Both the position numbers and the translations under genes were made by a program. Below, one piece after another: positions 38,473 to 50,195 of a stretch of DNA of 64,000 nt. The notes under the pieces were generated by a model, which had not been told where the DNA came from, did no database searches, and saw only the letters and a program-made list of their open reading frames with translations. The stretch spans positions 48,236,001-48,300,000 of the forward strand of contig OX579635.1 of NCBI GenBank assembly GCA_951230915.1. Direction: 5' to 3'. Source of the DNA: Antitrichia curtipendula. Its lineage: Eukaryota > Streptophyta > Bryopsida > Hypnales > Leucodontaceae. Numbering within the stretch: position 1 is the first letter of the stretch; the number at the start of each line of letters is the position of its first letter.

Positions 38473-41201
38473 TCATGTGAGGAGCTGCGTCATAAACAGA
38501 ACCACCGAAGCAGCAGCCAACAAAGGCGAGAGCAATTCGGGTTCATAACCAGCGGGGGCTGCAGATGTCCCCGGCGTACTGTATCCAGGCGTACTGTATC
38601 CAGGCGAAGGTGGTGTCATAGTTCCATTAGTGATTGTCGCATTTACTCTGCAAAGATACAATACCCCCACAGCCGTCAGACTCAGGAAAAAAGCTAGTCA
38701 TCAAATGTCTAGATACGCAACCAGTCCAGAGTCAGCTAGCTTGCAGGTTTGAGACAATTTATTATGATATGAGATAGAACCATGCTCTCCATGTCCAAGT
38801 CTACAGAATATGACCAGTCTCAATTGAGGTTAGAATAAGAGGGTGGTGGCTGCGTGGGAAGCTAGCTAGAAAACTTTCAGTATTTAAGCAAATCCCGACT
38901 GAGGCATGTATAAAGACAACTTGAGAATTCGACTACTTACTCCTTGGTGGAGCCTGTAAATATACATGTCGCTGTACCTGTTGCCACAACAAACAAGAAT
39001 CAACGCAGACCTCATCAGCCAGCTTCTGAAGCCAAAAAAAAAAACAGACCTTCATTTACAAAATATTAATTTTCAAGCAGTTCGAGAGATTCCATTTCTC
39101 TTTGCTTTGAGCTACCGAACTACCGGAGCAAGAATGGACGAAAAGTACAGGCGGACACATGGTTTAAGAAGTGTGAAGCTTGCTTAATCCTCCACAAGGA
39201 TGAACAATGTGTCTTTTCCTTGGTCAAATTGCACTGGCTGGTAAGTAGTTAGCACAAGCATAAACTTAAAACACAGCGGCAGCATCTTGGGTTTCCCATA
39301 TGGGAAATGTGCATACTTGGGCTTCTTTTCCCTGGCTGCTGGCTTCTATTTAATCGGTGCAAAGAATCTCCAGGCTGATATTTGGAATATTAGGAAGCAT
39401 CGACATTAATAACTGAAAAAGGGGCTAGTTTCATTTGAGAATGGCACAAAATTAACAGGGAAAGGCCTTGCATACGAAGTTCCTTTTCAAACACTGAAAA
39501 CACGGCTTGGGAATCAGTAGTGCACACCCGCTAAAAAAACAGCATTGAGTAAGATGTTGTTTCAGCCTCTCGATCATTGAATTTGGTCCAAACAACAGGA
39601 TCCCAATTAATGTTGTTTGTTAGAAGAACTGAATGTGGTTTCAACATGCACGTGAAGGCTGGGAGGGAGCGAGGGAGGCTGGATCGACTTACTGGGATCC
39701 ACGTAGACTTGCGTGGCCGTGCCCTGAAAGTCGCAAGCATCGTTGGTGGCATTGTGGGTTTGGAAGTAGACGTTGAAGGCCCAGCTCGCATGCCACTGCA
39801 GCGTGTCGGGCAGGAAGCAGTTGTTGCTACTTTGCACGGCGAAGCAATTCACTTGGCCCTGCGATGGTTGCGGCCCGCACACCCAATCCAGCGACCCCTG
39901 CAACGTCTCCTCCGACAAATTGGACTTCGCCACGCACCACACGGAGGCCGTGGTCAGACGCCTGCTGGGCAGGACATGATGTCCGGGACGATCGCTGGAC
40001 GTGCCAATTAGCTTCGGCTCCAATGTCACCATGGGAACGACATTTGCATCCGCCACGCCCTTCACTGAGCTCGCTCCTCCCACCACTCCTGCATGCAAGC
40101 AGAGCATCGAAGTAAACAAATGAAACAGTCAACTCATACATATCATATGACATATCATATGACAAACAGACCAAACCAACTGATGGAAGGACAATCTAAA
40201 GGAAGTTTAATTAATATCTCTAGAGCAAGAATTTCAAACTAACCAATGGATACGTACTTAAGATTGCTAATGTTGGGGTTAAGTGTTGCAATCATCTCTG
40301 ACTGGTGCAAACTCACAACACAAAATGGCAACATTGAGATGGTAGTTATCGATTTCAACCAAGCAGGACATGGATACAACATTTTGATATTTCTGTAAGA
40401 GTGGTTTCTTTCAACAAAATTTATGTTGTTCAATTGGAATATGAGGTTTGCACCAGACTACTCCATGCTGGGCTAGGCATGCATAGTATGTGGGCATCTA
40501 GACTTCCCCAGAATTAAGATAATTATCCTTATCCTACCCTAGGATATCTCGAATTTGGAGTGGTCGAGATTTAAGATAACCTTGTTCCATACTTCCATAC
40601 CTGACACAACACTGATATGGATGCCTATTGCGTGCAGTCATGGGTAAGATGCTTCAATTATCATGCTTAGGTTTGAATGTGAGGAATTGAAATAGCAACA
40701 GTATAACGAGTGATCCAAAGACATCTGCTCTTCCTAGACATCTTTTCAGCTGGTATACTGGGCAAATACTGTTAGGTTCATCTGAAAAGAGAAGCCTGGT
40801 CCATACAATGGACGACTCGCCATACACTGTACCAGCAAGTTAATTCTACAAAACACGACCTAGAAATACACTTCTTTGCACCTGATACTCTGCATCTACA
40901 TCTTGAAAAATCGACCAAATATACCCACAAGGCACAAACTGCATAAAGCTTACTACCGTATGGTGTGCAGTGCAGATTGCCGTGCCCAGCAGGGTGAAAG
41001 CTAGGATGCTGAACGGAGATAGGTTGCCTCGGGATCAATCCAAGGGAAATCAATTCAATGACAACGCTTTTGAATATAGATAACAGTGACCAAATATTTA
41101 CATAGAACCTTTGTAGCGTACTAACCTCCAAGGGCGAGTAAGAGAGCCACCACCACCCCAGAGCTCCAGCACTGTTTCTTCGCCATAGCTATCCTTGCCA
41201 T
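38473..41201 (-). CDS. PDCB-like X8-domain GPI-anchored protein
   Basis: Four exons on the minus strand join in phase: 41,201-41,126; 40,088-39,693; 38,953-38,941 (13 nt); 38,647-38,473 (TGA), giving 219 aa. Residues 1 to about 26 form a signal peptide (basic start, then VVVALLLALG). An in-frame second ATG lies at 41,186. After a linker, the X8 domain carries VWCVAKSNLSEETLQGSLDW, VCG, NCFAV, NCFLPDTLQWHASWAFN and ACDFQGTATQVYVDPS, the usual carbohydrate-binding module 43 pattern. A Ser/Thr/Pro linker with PGYST repeats follows. The hydrophobic tail (LLSPLLAAASVVLFMTQLLT) ends the protein and fits GPI-anchor addition. PDCB family members bind callose (1,3-beta-glucan) at the neck of plasmodesmata. 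Location and ligand here are inferred. Related X8-GPI proteins that are not plasmodesmal cannot be excluded. Confidence 0.9.
38574..38603 (-). repeat. Tandem 15-bp duplication encoding PGYST
   Basis: Two exact adjacent copies of a 15-bp unit lie in the last exon of the X8 gene and encode PGYSTPGYST in the linker before the GPI signal. The copies are identical at the DNA level, which points to a recent slippage event. Confidence 0.85.
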
Positions 41202-44200
41202 TCGCTTGCCCCACAGGAGTGGAACAGCCAACGTTGCCACTTACGTTGATTTGAAATCAATTCAAAGATCTTGAATGCACCGTGCGGACAAAAGCAGAGC
41301 CGCTGCTCCCACCACTCACCTTGCACTCTCCGCCATATATGCCAGCTGATCTATTTAGATCCAAATCTCAGCTGAGTTCCCAGGAGTCCGACTTGGGCAC
41401 CCACTATGTAAAACAATCACCTCTAACACGAATTGAGCGATCCAAATGCTAACCGCCAAGCTTGGCACCGGTATAACAATTCCTCTAGATCTGCTGCTGG
41501 CACTGAATAATTAAACTAGGGAGCGGCCAAAGAAGGACACGTCTAGGAAGCAAAGCTGGAGTGAATAATTGAAGCTAAGCAGAGCGAGCTATCTGTGGGA
41601 GGAGTGTCGACGAGATAGGAGCTTAAAACCCAAAGAAGAGCCTCCCTTAGAAGCATAGGATGCTGCCGGTGCTGATGCTGAGCTGCCGTCCCCTCGCTCG
41701 TCTGCGCTTTCGTTATGGAGCTTGTGCTGCTCCTGCAGTGATCGAGAGTGGGAGGCAGGCAGGTACCGGAGCGAAAGAAGAAGATTGGCGGATTGGCAGC
41801 TCAGCTCTGGACTGGCCTGAGTGCAGCTCCTGCACATCCATGAGTACCTGCTGCAGCCATCCATTTCGATCGGCCTCGAACAAGACAGGGGTAGCTAGAT
41901 CGATCTGACGACGACAGAGCCACCTGGCTGGCGCATGATAAGTCATCTCACTTCCACCTAATTACCTGCACCTGCAGCTAGTTCCGACATCATAAATAAT
42001 TCTCTTAATTTACTAGCTAGTTGCCTGCCTAGCCTGGAGTTAAGTTCTCGAACTTCGGTAACTAAACTTCAGTTGCCTCATGATCGATGGATCGGATCGA
42101 CTTGTGAACTCGATCACTTACCCAAAACTTTGAACACCGGTGGCTAGCTTCTGCAATGTGGGATCAAGGGGCTATTAGATTTGATCGGAACTCTGGAATG
42201 CATGAGGACAGTAGGTAAGGAAATTAAAATGGATAGAATTATCCATGTGTGCCGGTCTTCGATCTACCGGTATTATGCCTTATATTAATATTAGGAAATT
42301 TCATCCACGTATTTTGCCAGAGGAGTTTCATCTATTTTTTCACCCACTTTTTAGAGTTCAGGTAAGCAGGGCCCAGACGACGTAAGATTCTGGTAAAATT
42401 ATTTGGACTACAAAAATTTGACCGGGTGTACGTAAAAGAAATTCACGGAATGGGCATTGAATAGGTCGGTCAGTGTAACCTGTGATGAGGTTTATGAGTA
42501 CGTTTGAGAACTAGTGAGAAGTGTTGATGAGATGCCGACCGCTCCGGTACGTTTACCAGTCATGATTACCCGTTAGCAGTGAAGTCGAGTTTAAAATACC
42601 TGCTGGGTAATTGTGAAATGAATTATTACGGTCAATTGGGAGAACCGTAAGTTAATCGAATGGTGAATTGGTGATTGATTGATAAGCGCGTTGCTGGCTG
42701 TGTTCAGCGTGAAACTAAATATCTTGAGAATTTTCATACTGGGCAGCTGCTGCCATCCTGACCATCTGACCATCTGACCTTCACAGTGAAACCGTGACAG
42801 TCCTGCCGAGTTTGCAGTGGACGGACTAAGGAATCCACCAGGAGTCCTAGACATCAACTTCTTTCTTTAAAGTAAACAAAAAAAGAGAACTTCCTCTGTC
42901 ACTCTTATGTTATTAACCCCGAATGTGCTAACAGGAAAATTGTGGTAATACTGAAACTAAAGTCTTAACCCCTCCAGTCTCCAGAAATGGCAAAAATCTA
43001 GTTCCTAGCACCTCTTTGCAAAACATTACAACTTTCAAGATTCTCCAAGGGAATTTACACTTTTTATCAAATTTTGATTTTTTTGGCATTAATGAAGACG
43101 ATCTTCGCCTGGGGGCCGCAGCCTCAAAAAGTTTCAAAATATTTTCAGAACCATTTTTTAAAAAATCCTAAAATTTCTGAAAAAATATGACTTGCATTGA
43201 ACATGTGGTTCTTCTTCGATTTCTAGGGAAAATATTATGATTTCCCTCACACCGAGGGGGTGATGCCTTAGCTTCAGCAATTGATTTACTTGTGCCTTCG
43301 CTGAGTTCCGTATGATTGCTAGAAAGATCACAGTTTGCACCTGTAAAAACATTGTCCTTCACCAGACAATATCACGATAAGCTCATGAAAAGTTGGACCT
43401 CTGATAAAGGTATGTCATCACTTCCTTTGATGCTAGGAATTTGACAACTATGAAACTCAGTTTGAAAATTCCGGAACCGAGTTCGTTCGAGAACTGTAAA
43501 ACCGAGTTAGAACTCTAACCGGTAATGGAATTCCAGTGTCTTGACTCCACCAACTGGAAGACAGACAGTATCTTTTCAATGTTACACGCAACATTATACA
43601 CCTCACGGTCGGGGTGAACTGCCCCCCTCGCTCGGCCCTGCAAGTCATTCCACGGGTGCATGTAAACAAAAAGACCTCCTACTTTTTAGCTTGATTAATT
43701 TATGTACTATACGACACCTCTGATTGCAAATACGAATTCAAAATTTGCAAATTTAATCGAGCCTGGGAAATAAAAAAATATTGGCAGCGTTTTCCCGAGG
43801 GGTCGAGCGAGTTGGTCAGTTCACCCGATCACACTCTCACCATGTTTCAGAACTTACTCCATATTGTCACATGGAATTTGGCCAGCTAGTCTGTGAGATT
43901 GAAGAGCTCGATCTGGGTGTACACTGCTAATTCTTCTCTCCGGAAAATCTGGATGTGGTCACCATTTTCAAAGTGATCAGATATTACAGTTCCAATGTCA
44001 CCAACATATAATTATACATTCGGTATCGTCAACTAGCTCGGAGTCCTTGTCGCCATCTGTATCAGCTCCAATAACCGTTCCATTTTCCCAACGTATGCCT
44101 GCCTGCACATGCAGCTAGAAATTTAGAGGTTTGATTAGACGTACTGTAGCTCCATGTAGATCATGACTGTATTATCAGATTGTAATATCAACGAGGGAGT

Positions 44201-44784
44201 GCAGGGCAAAGAAAGCACACGCCTAGCTCCAAATAGGCCACGCTTCGATCAGTTCCTTAGAATTGCCGGCACGTGTGACCCTAAACCCTAACACCCTCCG
44301 AGCCCGCCCAAGAGCTAGCTAGCCTGAAAGTAAAGCTAAAGCTAAAGCTAAAGCTGAAGCTGCCCCACTACAGTACAGTCGCTAGACGCTAGCTAGCTCC
44401 GAAGAGCCTGAAAGGGCATCTTTAATTAATGACTTCCATCTGTGTCTGCGTGGCCAGGTCAGATGATTCTCAACGAACTGAAGTTAGCATACTACTAAGT
44501 TACGGAGTCCGTCCCTGAACTGAATGTGCATCAGTGCATCCAAGCCAACAGTCTGCTCGAGTCTCTCAACTGACTGGCTCTGCCCAGTGGCACCACTGCT
44601 TGTACGATGCGATGCATGCCGAGGGGGGCTTGACTAGGTCACCTGTAGGCAGGCCGGAATGAATGAATCGAGGCCGGGGTAGAGGCCGCCCGTTCATCTC
44701 ACTTCAGTTACTCACTGAAGTGCCTGCTCGAGCTGACAAACCCGGAGTAAGTTATTGCACCTGGCCGACGGAGTGCTAACTTAC
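41202..44784. other. Upstream flank of the X8 gene and following intergenic DNA
   Basis: From 41,202 to about 42,100 the DNA is GC-richer and dotted with CTAGCTAG-like words; it probably holds the X8 gene's 5' untranslated region and promoter. Frames at 41,589-41,946 are unrecognised. From 42,900 to 43,800 diverged repeat-like sequence occurs. A (AAAGCT)n run of about five units lies at 44,330-44,358. No further gene was seen. Confidence 0.35.
44330..44358. repeat. (AAAGCT)n short tandem repeat
   Basis: About five near-perfect copies of the hexamer AAAGCT, the last with one change (GAAGCT). Confidence 0.8.
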
Positions 44785-44788
44785 TTCA

Positions 44789-45696
44789 CCCCTAAAAGGA
44801 CCGTTTGCTCCCTCGAGGGACAGGGACAACTGGGGTCTGGGCAGGTTCCCACGACCTCAATTTTTAATGGAATTTTTTGAATTTTTTTGAGGATGTGTGG
44901 TTTTGCAAGAGCTTTGTGGATATATAATTTTTATTTCAATTGGTGCCCAGGAGAAGAAGTTATGGCACAGTAAATCAAAAATGGAGGTCAGCGGGCTACA
45001 CAAAAAAATCACAAAAAATTCTTCCTGAAACTATATATTTTTGTCTACATTTGAAGCTTTGATTCATTCTATTTGGAAAAGTGATGAGAAAATTATGGAC
45101 AATCTTAGTTTTTCAAGCAATCTAAGCATCTTCATGAAAAAATAACTTATAGGATTCATTTTAGAATGCAATTTTTACAATTTTCAAAAAAAAATTGTTG
45201 TATAGGGTTTTATTTTCCTGTTACAACAATCTCACCGTTGGGATTATTGTGTTTCAATTTCATCATAGAACTATTAACAATTTAGTTTTTCCCTCAATCT
45301 TGAACCTACTTCTACTTAATAAATTTTAATGAATTAAAATTAAGTGTTTTTTTCTTGAATTTTTTTTCCTAGATTCCCAATTCAAGTATTCAACATAAAA
45401 ACTTAGAAAATCAGAATCGACAGTACAAAAAATTTAAGTTAAGAAGATTGAAAGCAAAAAATTCTAGTCAAGCAAGGTGCAAAAAACCATGTTTTCTTCA
45501 CTTTGGATGCAAATATCTTGCAATCTATGTGGTCAAAGTTTCTAAAATTTCTTGCATACATTCTTCTACTAGTCTATTATAAGATCTTACATTTAGATTT
45601 GCAAAAAATAACAATTTTTAAAGTTTTTGCTCTTTGCAATAGAAGTGGCAGTTTTGAGTGTGTTTTGATGGAGAAAAGGCCTCGATCCTTTAGGGG
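44789..45696. mobile_element. 908-bp TTAA-type DNA element, copy 1
   Basis: The left end is CCCCTAAAAGGA and the right end TCCTTTAGGGG, an inverted repeat. Flanks are TTCA and CTAA, each one base from TTAA. The interior matches the element at 47,705-48,223 over several blocks: GTCTGGGCAGGTTCC, TTTGCAAGAGCTTTGTGGAT and AGAAGTGG-AGTTTTGAGTGT near the right end. There is no transposase. Confidence 0.6.
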
Positions 45697-46590
45697 CTAA
45701 CACTCTCGACCTGCATCCTAGTAGGATCAATCCTAGCAGGATCAATCCTAGCAGTCTATCGTCTTCAACAAGTCTGTTGTCGTTAACTCCTTCGCGCCTC
45801 AATCCTTCTCCTTGAATTTTTGCATATCTTTATTTATGTCTTTATAAAATCATTCTATTAATTAACTTCAATTTCACCAAATCAACCACATTGAACTACT
45901 TCTGGACTACTTAGTGAATTCTAGACAAAACATCCAGAGATCTCCGGATGTTTTGTATTGATTTCTTGATGTTTTGCACAAATCTCCCGATGTTTTGCAT
46001 TATCTCCTGATGACCATTTTTTTTCTTCTGATGACCGTTTTTTAATATGGACTTTCAAAAGTTCCAAAGTAGTAAAATGTGGCATTCAAATTCATCATAT
46101 AGAAAGTGTTTTTTTGTAAAAGTCAAGCATTGGTTGGGATGAATGAAAAAATTTGCAGACACAAAAGCTTGTGGAACCTCTCTGTTCATTGTCCATAATT
46201 TTGGACATCAGAGTGCTAATTGGATAATATTTGAATCCATTGTCAAATTCCCTTTGTCCCTTCTAACAATTGGTTTTGGAATAGTAGTAGCCAGTTATCT
46301 CCTAAACATTGTTTTCTTCTTGTACCATTGCAAGTTGTTGTAATGAATAGTGGCTAACTATTTGCTTTTGGACATTAAGAAGTTATAATCTTCAACCTAT
46401 AAAATCTTGTGTATCATAAAGTGACGAATACTCTAGTAGGGGACTACCTTAAAACAATACTTTTAAAAAAAGGTCTATAGATCAATTTTTATTCATTTTT
46501 TTCAAATTTTTAATTGTTTTATGTTATTTTTGCCTAACTACTATTAGGGTCACATTAAAAAAATTGATGTTTAGGAGCAAAGTACTTGTG
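45697..46590. other. AT-rich intergenic spacer
   Basis: Nothing coding. A 32-bp palindrome (ACAAAACATCC ... GGATGTTTTGT, 45,925-45,956) is followed by three further copies of a GATGTTTTGCA-like word to 46,000. Confidence 0.4.
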
Positions 46591-47303
46591 GGTGGTTGCA
46601 AGAAAGACCAAATGATTTTGTTAGGCTTCTGTGAAAATTGTAGTTTATACACTCAATTCCATATACTATGAAACAAAATACTCTCAGCCATTGATCTAAA
46701 AACTTAATGGTTACTAGTACCGTCAACTACTTTCAAGTTCTGAAAAAATACTATTTGAAAAAAATGATAATTTATCATAGAAAATAAATACAACTCGGTA
46801 TAATTAATAGTAATTAAAAAATCATGAACAAAAAAATCCTAAAAATCGTCCATTTGTAAAGCCTTAATAGTGATCACATTTCATCCAAAAATGGAAGTCA
46901 AAACCATCTTTAATGTTTAAAAGTACGTGTGCAAGGGAGTCATATTTATACAAATATGGAGACATAAATAATGTATTTTTAGATTTCCTTTGGTAGGCAC
47001 ATGCATCCCTATTGTGAATATAGACCACAAAAATTTCAGGTTTAAATCATTAATTTTGGATACTTTCTAGTACTAAAAAATCCTAAACCTCACTAAAGTG
47101 TGACAAATTAGCAAAATTGACTTTTATATATAAATTTTTTTTTTTAAATTTCTAAAAAAACAAGCGATATGATTACAATCAAGTTAAACATCCCTAATAG
47201 AAATTTCAAGTTTATCAGCTTCTACCATCAAAAGTTCAAGCATAAAACAACTCCATCACTCTAAATGTGACGCAAAATAGGATTGGTCTTTCTTGCAATC
47301 ACC
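46591..47303. mobile_element. Candidate 713-bp terminal-inverted-repeat element
   Basis: GGTGGTTGCAAGAAAGACCA at the left is matched at the right by the reverse complement of GGTGATTGCAAGAAAGACCA, with further similarity (ATTTTG) beyond. The inverted repeats are about 30 bp. Flanks share TTGTG but no clean target duplication, so the exact ends and superfamily are unknown. There is no coding capacity. Confidence 0.45.
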
Positions 47304-47704
47304 TTTGTGAAAGCAAAGCTTGCAAAGTAGGGTAAAATATTTTTTTCAAGATTGCTTGCACTTTTAAGAATGTGACTTTGTTGGGCTTTCGAGCCCCTTT
47401 AAGCCTTCAATCAAATTTTCTATTGCAAAGAAGATCTAGGGATTTCAAATTTGAGTGGGGTTTCAAATTAGAAAGAAGTAGAAATGATGCACCAATTCCT
47501 AATAAAGTTAGAGGCCAAAACATAAAAATACGTTACTTTTCTTTTAATCATTGAGTCTTTAGAGAAATTAGATTCTATGGAAGTTTATTATTTTCCTTAA
47601 CTATAAATAATAAATAAATATAAAAATATAAAACTAAAATACTACAATTTAGATGCCCAAAATTCTAAAAGAAAAAATTGGCTTGTAAGGAGCTTTAGTA
47701 TTAA

Positions 47705-48223
47705 CCCCTAAGGCCCCACTTGTCCCCTCGGGGGACAATTTGGGTCTGGGTAGGTTCCTATTGTCTCAATTTGAAGTGAAATTTTTTGAGATTTTTTGAG
47801 GTTGTGTAGATTTGCAAGAGCTTTGTGGATATATAATTTTTGTTTCAATCGGATGCCGGATGAAAAAGTTATGGCACAATGAGCAAGAAATGGAGATTCT
47901 CGGGCAGCCCAAAAAAAATTACAAAAAGTCAAAACAAATTTTTTTGACTAGGGATGATAAAGTTATGGACAATCTTAGTTTTTTGGGCAATTTAAGCACC
48001 TTCTTGAAAAAAAAAAATTTGTTCAACTTTGAATGCTAATATCTTCCAATCCGTACGGTGAAATTTGATGAAATTTTTACTGCATGATCTCAGACAAGTT
48101 AAGTACAAGATCCTACGATTAAATTCCCAAAAAAACAAAAAAATTGGTTTCCTTAAGTGAATACAGCAGAAGTGGTAGTTTTGAGTGTTTTTTTGGCAGA
48201 AAACACTCTCGCGGCTTTAGGGG
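47705..48223. mobile_element. 519-bp TTAA-type DNA element, copy 2
   Basis: The ends are CCCCTAAGGCC and GGCTTTAGGGG, imperfect inverted repeats, flanked on both sides by TTAA. The interior aligns with copy 1 but is shorter. A TTAA target with a CCC-starting terminus is the piggyBac pattern. The element encodes nothing, so the superfamily is inferred only from the ends. Confidence 0.65.
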
Positions 48224-49149
48224 TTAAGGACAAAGAAGTCTATATTGGACCATATGTTTTTCAAACAATTTTGAGGAATTTATATAAAGATTTTGTTATT
48301 TCAAATCATCAATTTCTTGAACCAACACAAGTAATGTTCTTTTCTCAATCTAATGATAAAAAAACAAACTTCATTTAGATTATACTTTCCACAATATGAT
48401 CAATTAGTATAGTGATAGTTATTTAAATTCATAAATCCTTTGTCCCTAGGAGGTCATTGTTGATTTTTTTTTTAAACTATATGAGTTAAAAGATAGGGTT
48501 CATTTAATCCAAAGGGAGAAATTTTAATATAATAAACAATGCTATGATAGGTTCCATGAAATGATATATATATATAAACATCATGTAGTAGGATTTTTTA
48601 TTAATAAGCTAGGCTTGACAATTAGGAATTGTGCAAACTTTTCATAGTACGTTGAATACATGTGTTGACAAATAATTTCATGCAAATGATAAAATGAACA
48701 AAGTAAAAAAAGATCTATAATGAAGGATAGTTGAATGAAATTGTGCCGTAGTACTAGTAGTATATATATCAAAAAGATTAAGTGTAGATGTAAAATAGAG
48801 ACTACAAGTGATAGAAATTGTCACATTCTATGAATACGAAAGTTTACCTTAGTAGGTTCAATAAATTAAAAACTATACAACACAAGAATAAAGTTTATTA
48901 TTTAGTTAACTTCAATCTTTGAAGCCATATGTGTTAAATACACTCATATTGAATGGAATGTTTAGGGGATAGTTGTAGCAGAGATTTTGAAGTGTTTAGT
49001 AATAAACTTGTTATTAATCCCTCAAGGCTTAAGGATTTTTTGAAAGAAGAAAAGTCCAAAACTACCAATTTTTTATGCATTGTCCAAAATAATATATATA
49101 TATATTTTTTAATTTCAATTATGCAAAAGTGTATTAAAAAAAGGCAAAG

Positions 49150-49220
<71 letters not shown>

Positions 49221-50086
49221 CATCCCATTGATCTTATGGATTGAAAGATTATAACATCTAAAATAAGATTAAAAACTTTTTTTCATTCTTGCAAAATATA
49301 GTTAGCAGAATTCAAGCCTTCTTGGAGTAAAATTTTTACTCTAAAAAACACTGAACATTTTAATCATTCATAAGTATATAATGTTAGGTTCACTCATGAG
49401 AAAATTTGGAATAAAAAATGGAGTTTAGCTTACTGTAAATCAACATGCAATGCAAAGAGGTTAAGTGAATTGGCAATACATTAGCCATGTTTTTTGATGA
49501 TTTTTTGTACAATGAAGAAATTTTTTATTTGAAATATAAATTGTAATAGAGACAAATTTTTTGAATATGTGGGAAAAAACTATGATTTCACTGATTGCGA
49601 CAAAAAAGGGCTTGAAATTAGAAGGAAATATTTTTTATTGAGGCCATCCAAGTATAGCTAACAAAGTTTGACTCCTTTTAGAATGTGATTTGAGAACTAA
49701 TTTTTTTTGTATGCAACATTTTATTAGTTACATATATTCCAAATTTCAAAAGTTGATGAGCTTTGAAATTACAAAAGATATCCAAATTGTCTAAGCTGCC
49801 AAAAATGTTTACAGTAGCATACCTTTTGATTTGGGCATCAAATTGGAAAAAAATATATTCCTACTAAAGGCATATATGTTCAAACCTTACATCAAAATTT
49901 CATGAACATCCAACCAAAATTGACTTCATAGGAACCAACCTGGATTTTCAATTCTCCATTCAATGGACAAATTGACCTTTAGGAGTTTAAAAACGCCACT
50001 TGGTCACTGGTTCTTGAATTGAATTGATTGTTGTTGATTTCATGGTGTATACCCTATATATGCAAGTAGTAGAGGAAAGTGAAAAT
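48224..50086. other. AT-rich intergenic spacer
   Basis: No coding sequence recognised. It contains the TA microsatellite at 49,152-49,219. Frames running through that repeat are artefacts. Confidence 0.4.
49152..49219. repeat. (TA)n microsatellite, about 34 units
   Basis: An uninterrupted TA dinucleotide run of roughly 68 bp, preceded by shorter TA runs at 49,090-49,105. Likely length-polymorphic and prone to assembly error. Confidence 0.95.
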
Positions 50087-50195
50087 AATTAAGATGTGGG
50101 ATTATTTATAATAATTAAGGTAAATAATCCCACATCTTAAATATAATAATTAAGATAAATAATCCCATATCTTAAATATAATAATTAAGTATAAT
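50087..50195. repeat. 37-bp tandem repeat with hairpin potential
   Basis: Units of the form AATAATTAAGATAAATAATC plus CCACATCTTAAAT repeat nearly three times. The first partial unit is preceded by an inverted copy (AAGATGTGGGATTATTTA against TAAATAATCCCACATCTT). It ends about 75 bp before the large CACTA element begins. Confidence 0.75.

Noticed and set aside
39577..40115. Several long plus- and minus-strand frames across the X8 exon
   Set aside because: They are frame shadows of the GC-rich X8 coding exon, which has the conserved cysteines and splice phases.
48953..49219. Frame ending in a long alternating Ile-Tyr run
   Set aside because: It translates the TA microsatellite and is not a gene.
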